Source: a virus
IMG/VR virus record: IMGVR_UViG_3300017708_002371
Span: 1-38,129 of that record
DNA: 38,129 nt
Strand: one strand, 5' to 3'
Position 1 is the stretch's first letter, and each line of letters opens with the position of its first letter. Below, one piece after another: positions 36,608 through 38,129 of this stretch. A program made the translations under genes and the position numbers. The notes under the pieces were generated by a model. It was not told where the DNA came from. It worked only from the letters and a program-made list of their open reading frames with translations, and searched no databases.

Positions 36608-36853
36608 TTATGCCTCTTGAAGGGACTGGACTGTATCATGTAATTCTCCAATATCAAGGAGACCTTCAGCACTGAACCATGGAGCATTTGCCCAACTAAA
36701 TCCTTCACCGAAAGTATTATCTGGTGCAGTAATGTACCAATGACATGCTGTGTCTGGTACATCAACCGCACACTTAGACCAATCATCCTGCCACTGTGGG
36801 ACTTGCACCCACATCACCGCAGCAAATATAAAACTAAACAGTGATTTAATCAT
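36608..36853 (-). CDS. conserved exported or anchored cyanophage protein
   Basis: An 81-aa protein with an N-terminal hydrophobic signal ([20 protein letters not shown]) and a Trp-rich body (WSKCAVDVPDTACHWYITAP, GFSWANAPWFSAEGLLDIGE). Two cysteines could form a disulphide if exported. Function unknown. It overlaps the DoxX-like gene by 8 nt. Confidence 0.68.
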   Translation of the reverse strand: MIKSLFSFIFAAVMWVQVPQWQDDWSKCAVDVPDTACHWYITAPDNTFGEGFSWANAPWFSAEGLLDIGELHDTVQSLQEA

Positions 36854-37244
36854 TTGTAAGTTTCCGTTTTATGAGATGGTCTATTGAGAAATTACCAGGA
36901 CCACTGAGAACGATACATGCTGCACCTCCCCAGTAAAGAACTAAGAGTTCTAACAAATAGATGTTGAAACCAGATGTAAACAGAGCATGATAAATTGCAA
37001 ATGATATTGTACCTAAGATTGCTAAGGCACCCAGACGAGTGCCTAGTCCACAGATAACCATCCAACTCCCCACAACCTCAGCAAATGCTGCGAAGTATGA
37101 GGAGACGATTGGGAATGGGAGATGCAATGGTCGTACAAATGCATCAGCAAAGTTTTCAATGTTCTCTAGTTTCTCATAACCATGATGGATAAGCATGGTG
37201 CCTAACGCTATACGAAGTAGTAAGAATCCTAGAGATTGAATCAC
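36846..37244 (-). CDS. DoxX-like membrane protein
   Basis: A 132-aa four-helix membrane protein of the DoxX/DoxD type: [20 protein letters not shown] followed by HGYEKL (the conserved R and HG-x-x-K), [40 protein letters not shown], and [20 protein letters not shown]. DoxX proteins associate with quinone or redox systems in membranes. It overlaps psbD by ATGA, so it is co-expressed with D2; a role in protecting photosynthetic membranes is only a suggestion. Confidence 0.82.
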   Translation of the reverse strand: MIQSLGFLLLRIALGTMLIHHGYEKLENIENFADAFVRPLHLPFPIVSSYFAAFAEVVGSWMVICGLGTRLGALAILGTISFAIYHALFTSGFNIYLLELLVLYWGGAACIVLSGPGNFSIDHLIKRKLTND

Positions 37245-38129
37245 AATGCATTACCTCTTGGTAGAACTTCTTCTGGGAATACGAATGACTCATGTGGTTG
37301 ATCAACTGGTGCCAACCATGCACGTAGTCCTTCATTCAGAAGAATATTTTTTGTGTAGAAGGTCTCAAATTCTGGATCTTCTGCTGCTCTGATCTCTTGA
37401 CTCACGAAATCGTAAGCACGAAGATTGAGAGCAAGACCAATAATGCCAATACTGGATGTCCATAGACCCATAACAGGCACAAACAACATGAAGAAATGAA
37501 GCCAGCGCTTGTTAGAAAATGCAATACCGAAGATCTGCGACCAGAAGCGGTTTGCAGTGACCATAGAGTAAGTCTCCTCCTCTTGCGTTGAATCAAACGC
37601 CTTAAAGGTGTTTGCTTGTTCTCCATCTTCATATAGAGTGTTTTCAACTGTGACTCCGTGAATTGCTGATAATAGTGCTCCACCTAGGATACCTGCAACT
37701 CCCATCATATGGAATGGGTTGAGCGTCCAGTTATGGAAGCCCTGTAGGAAGAGTAGGAACCTAAAGATCGCTGCAACACCAAACGACGGCGCAAAGAACC
37801 AACTGGACTGTCCGAGAGGATAGATGAGAAACACACTGACAAAAACAGCAATAGGCCCAGAGAACGCAATAGCATTATACGGACGGATTCCAATTAACCT
37901 AGCCAACTCGAATTGACGAAGCATGAAACCAATGAGGGCAAATGCTCCGTGGAGTGCCACAAAATTCCAGAGTCCCCCAAGTTGGATCCACCTGACGAAA
38001 TCTCCCTGAGCCTCAGGACCCCAGAGAAGAAGAAGAGAATGACCCATAGCGTCAGCTGGAGTGCTAACTGCCGCTGTAAGAAAGTTTGCACCCTCAAGAT
38101 AGGAACTAGCGAGACCATGGGTATACCAG
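37241..38129 (-). CDS. psbD: photosystem II D2 protein, 5' end outside the window
   Basis: About 295 C-terminal residues of D2 (full length 352); the frame stays open to the right edge ([13 protein letters not shown]...). Key residues seen: the redox tyrosine in [11 protein letters not shown], chlorophyll/iron histidines in [20 protein letters not shown] and [12 protein letters not shown], and the family end [11 protein letters not shown]2 holds P680 with D1; phage copies keep photosynthesis going during infection. The local GC content is visibly above that of the tail genes (about 42-52% in sampled 60-base lines), consistent with host origin. First visible gene of an operon with DoxX-like and small membrane proteins. 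Confidence 0.97.
   Translation of the reverse strand, partial: WYTHGLASSYLEGANFLTAAVSTPADAMGHSLLLLWGPEAQGDFVRWIQLGGLWNFVALHGAFALIGFMLRQFELARLIGIRPYNAIAFSGPIAVFVSVFLIYPLGQSSWFFAPSFGVAAIFRFLLFLQGFHNWTLNPFHMMGVAGILGGALLSAIHGVTVENTLYEDGEQANTFKAFDSTQEEETYSMVTANRFWSQIFGIAFSNKRWLHFFMLFVPVMGLWTSSIGIIGLALNLRAYDFVSQEIRAAEDPEFETFYTKNILLNEGLRAWLAPVDQPHESFVFPEEVLPRGNAL

Overview
The window is part of the genome of a marine T4-like cyanophage (a cyanomyovirus infecting Synechococcus or Prochlorococcus). Three things show this: T4-type baseplate, tail and head genes (gp4, gp5, gp26, gp27, gp48, gp51, gp53) together with T4-type replication and late-transcription genes (gp32, gp33, gp59); cyanophage auxiliary metabolic genes (psbD, talC, cpeT, purS, purC, purM, phoH, thyX); and dense packing with ATGA and TAATG overlaps. 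The DNA looks AT-rich, and GC content is visibly higher in psbD at the right edge. No gene-free stretch exceeds about 120 bases.

Layout, left to right. (1) 1-1.5 kb, minus strand: a partial tRNA with an unusual extra arm, a 2OG-Fe(II) oxygenase, a small HTH-like protein, a CpeT-like phycobiliprotein lyase and a small protein with its own consensus promoter. (2) 1.5-15.0 kb, minus strand: a virion module. In transcription order it runs tail-tube-fold protein, gp26, gp51, two very large paralogous tape-measure-like proteins that each carry a different peptidoglycan hydrolase domain, gp27-like hub, small protein, gp5-like hub spike without a lysozyme domain, a separate beta-helical needle-like protein, and two fibre-like paralogs. 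(3) 15.05-17.96 kb, the only plus-strand island: gp4, a conserved protein, gp48 and gp53, driven by T4-type late promoters. (4) 18-22.5 kb, minus strand: gp32, a small protein, gp59, gp33, a PD-(D/E)XK exonuclease, an unknown 245-aa protein and PhoH. (5) 22.5-28 kb: a sugar nucleotide dehydratase, two tandem pairs of split carbamoyltransferases with the C-domain gene before the N-domain gene in each pair, and ThyX. (6) 28-31.9 kb: a run of small early-type genes with strong sigma70-like promoters and two glutaredoxin-like proteins. (7) 31.9-36.2 kb: an HNH endonuclease between two terminators, then a tightly overlapped metabolic operon (purS, purC, purM, talC with small unknown genes between). 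(8) 36.2-38.1 kb: psbD (5' end outside the window), a DoxX-like membrane protein and several small membrane or Cys-rich proteins, ending at a terminator.

How it works together. Sigma70-like promoters (TTGACA/TATAAT type, 16-18 bp spacers) lie before gp32, gp33 and the small-gene region, consistent with use of host RNA polymerase early in infection. TATAAATA/CTAAATA motifs lie before virion genes, consistent with late transcription through gp33 and an unseen gp55. The metabolic genes would sustain photosystem II, feed pentose phosphate flux (TalC) and supply purines and dTMP (PurS/C/M, ThyX). The most unusual content is the permuted, split and duplicated carbamoyltransferase locus. Also notable are a 55-bp repeat placed at the same distance before two genes, and terminators fused to promoters or hidden antisense inside a convergent gene. 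Five small genes are easy to miss: gp51 (59 aa), and ORFs of 55, 57, 40 and 25 aa.
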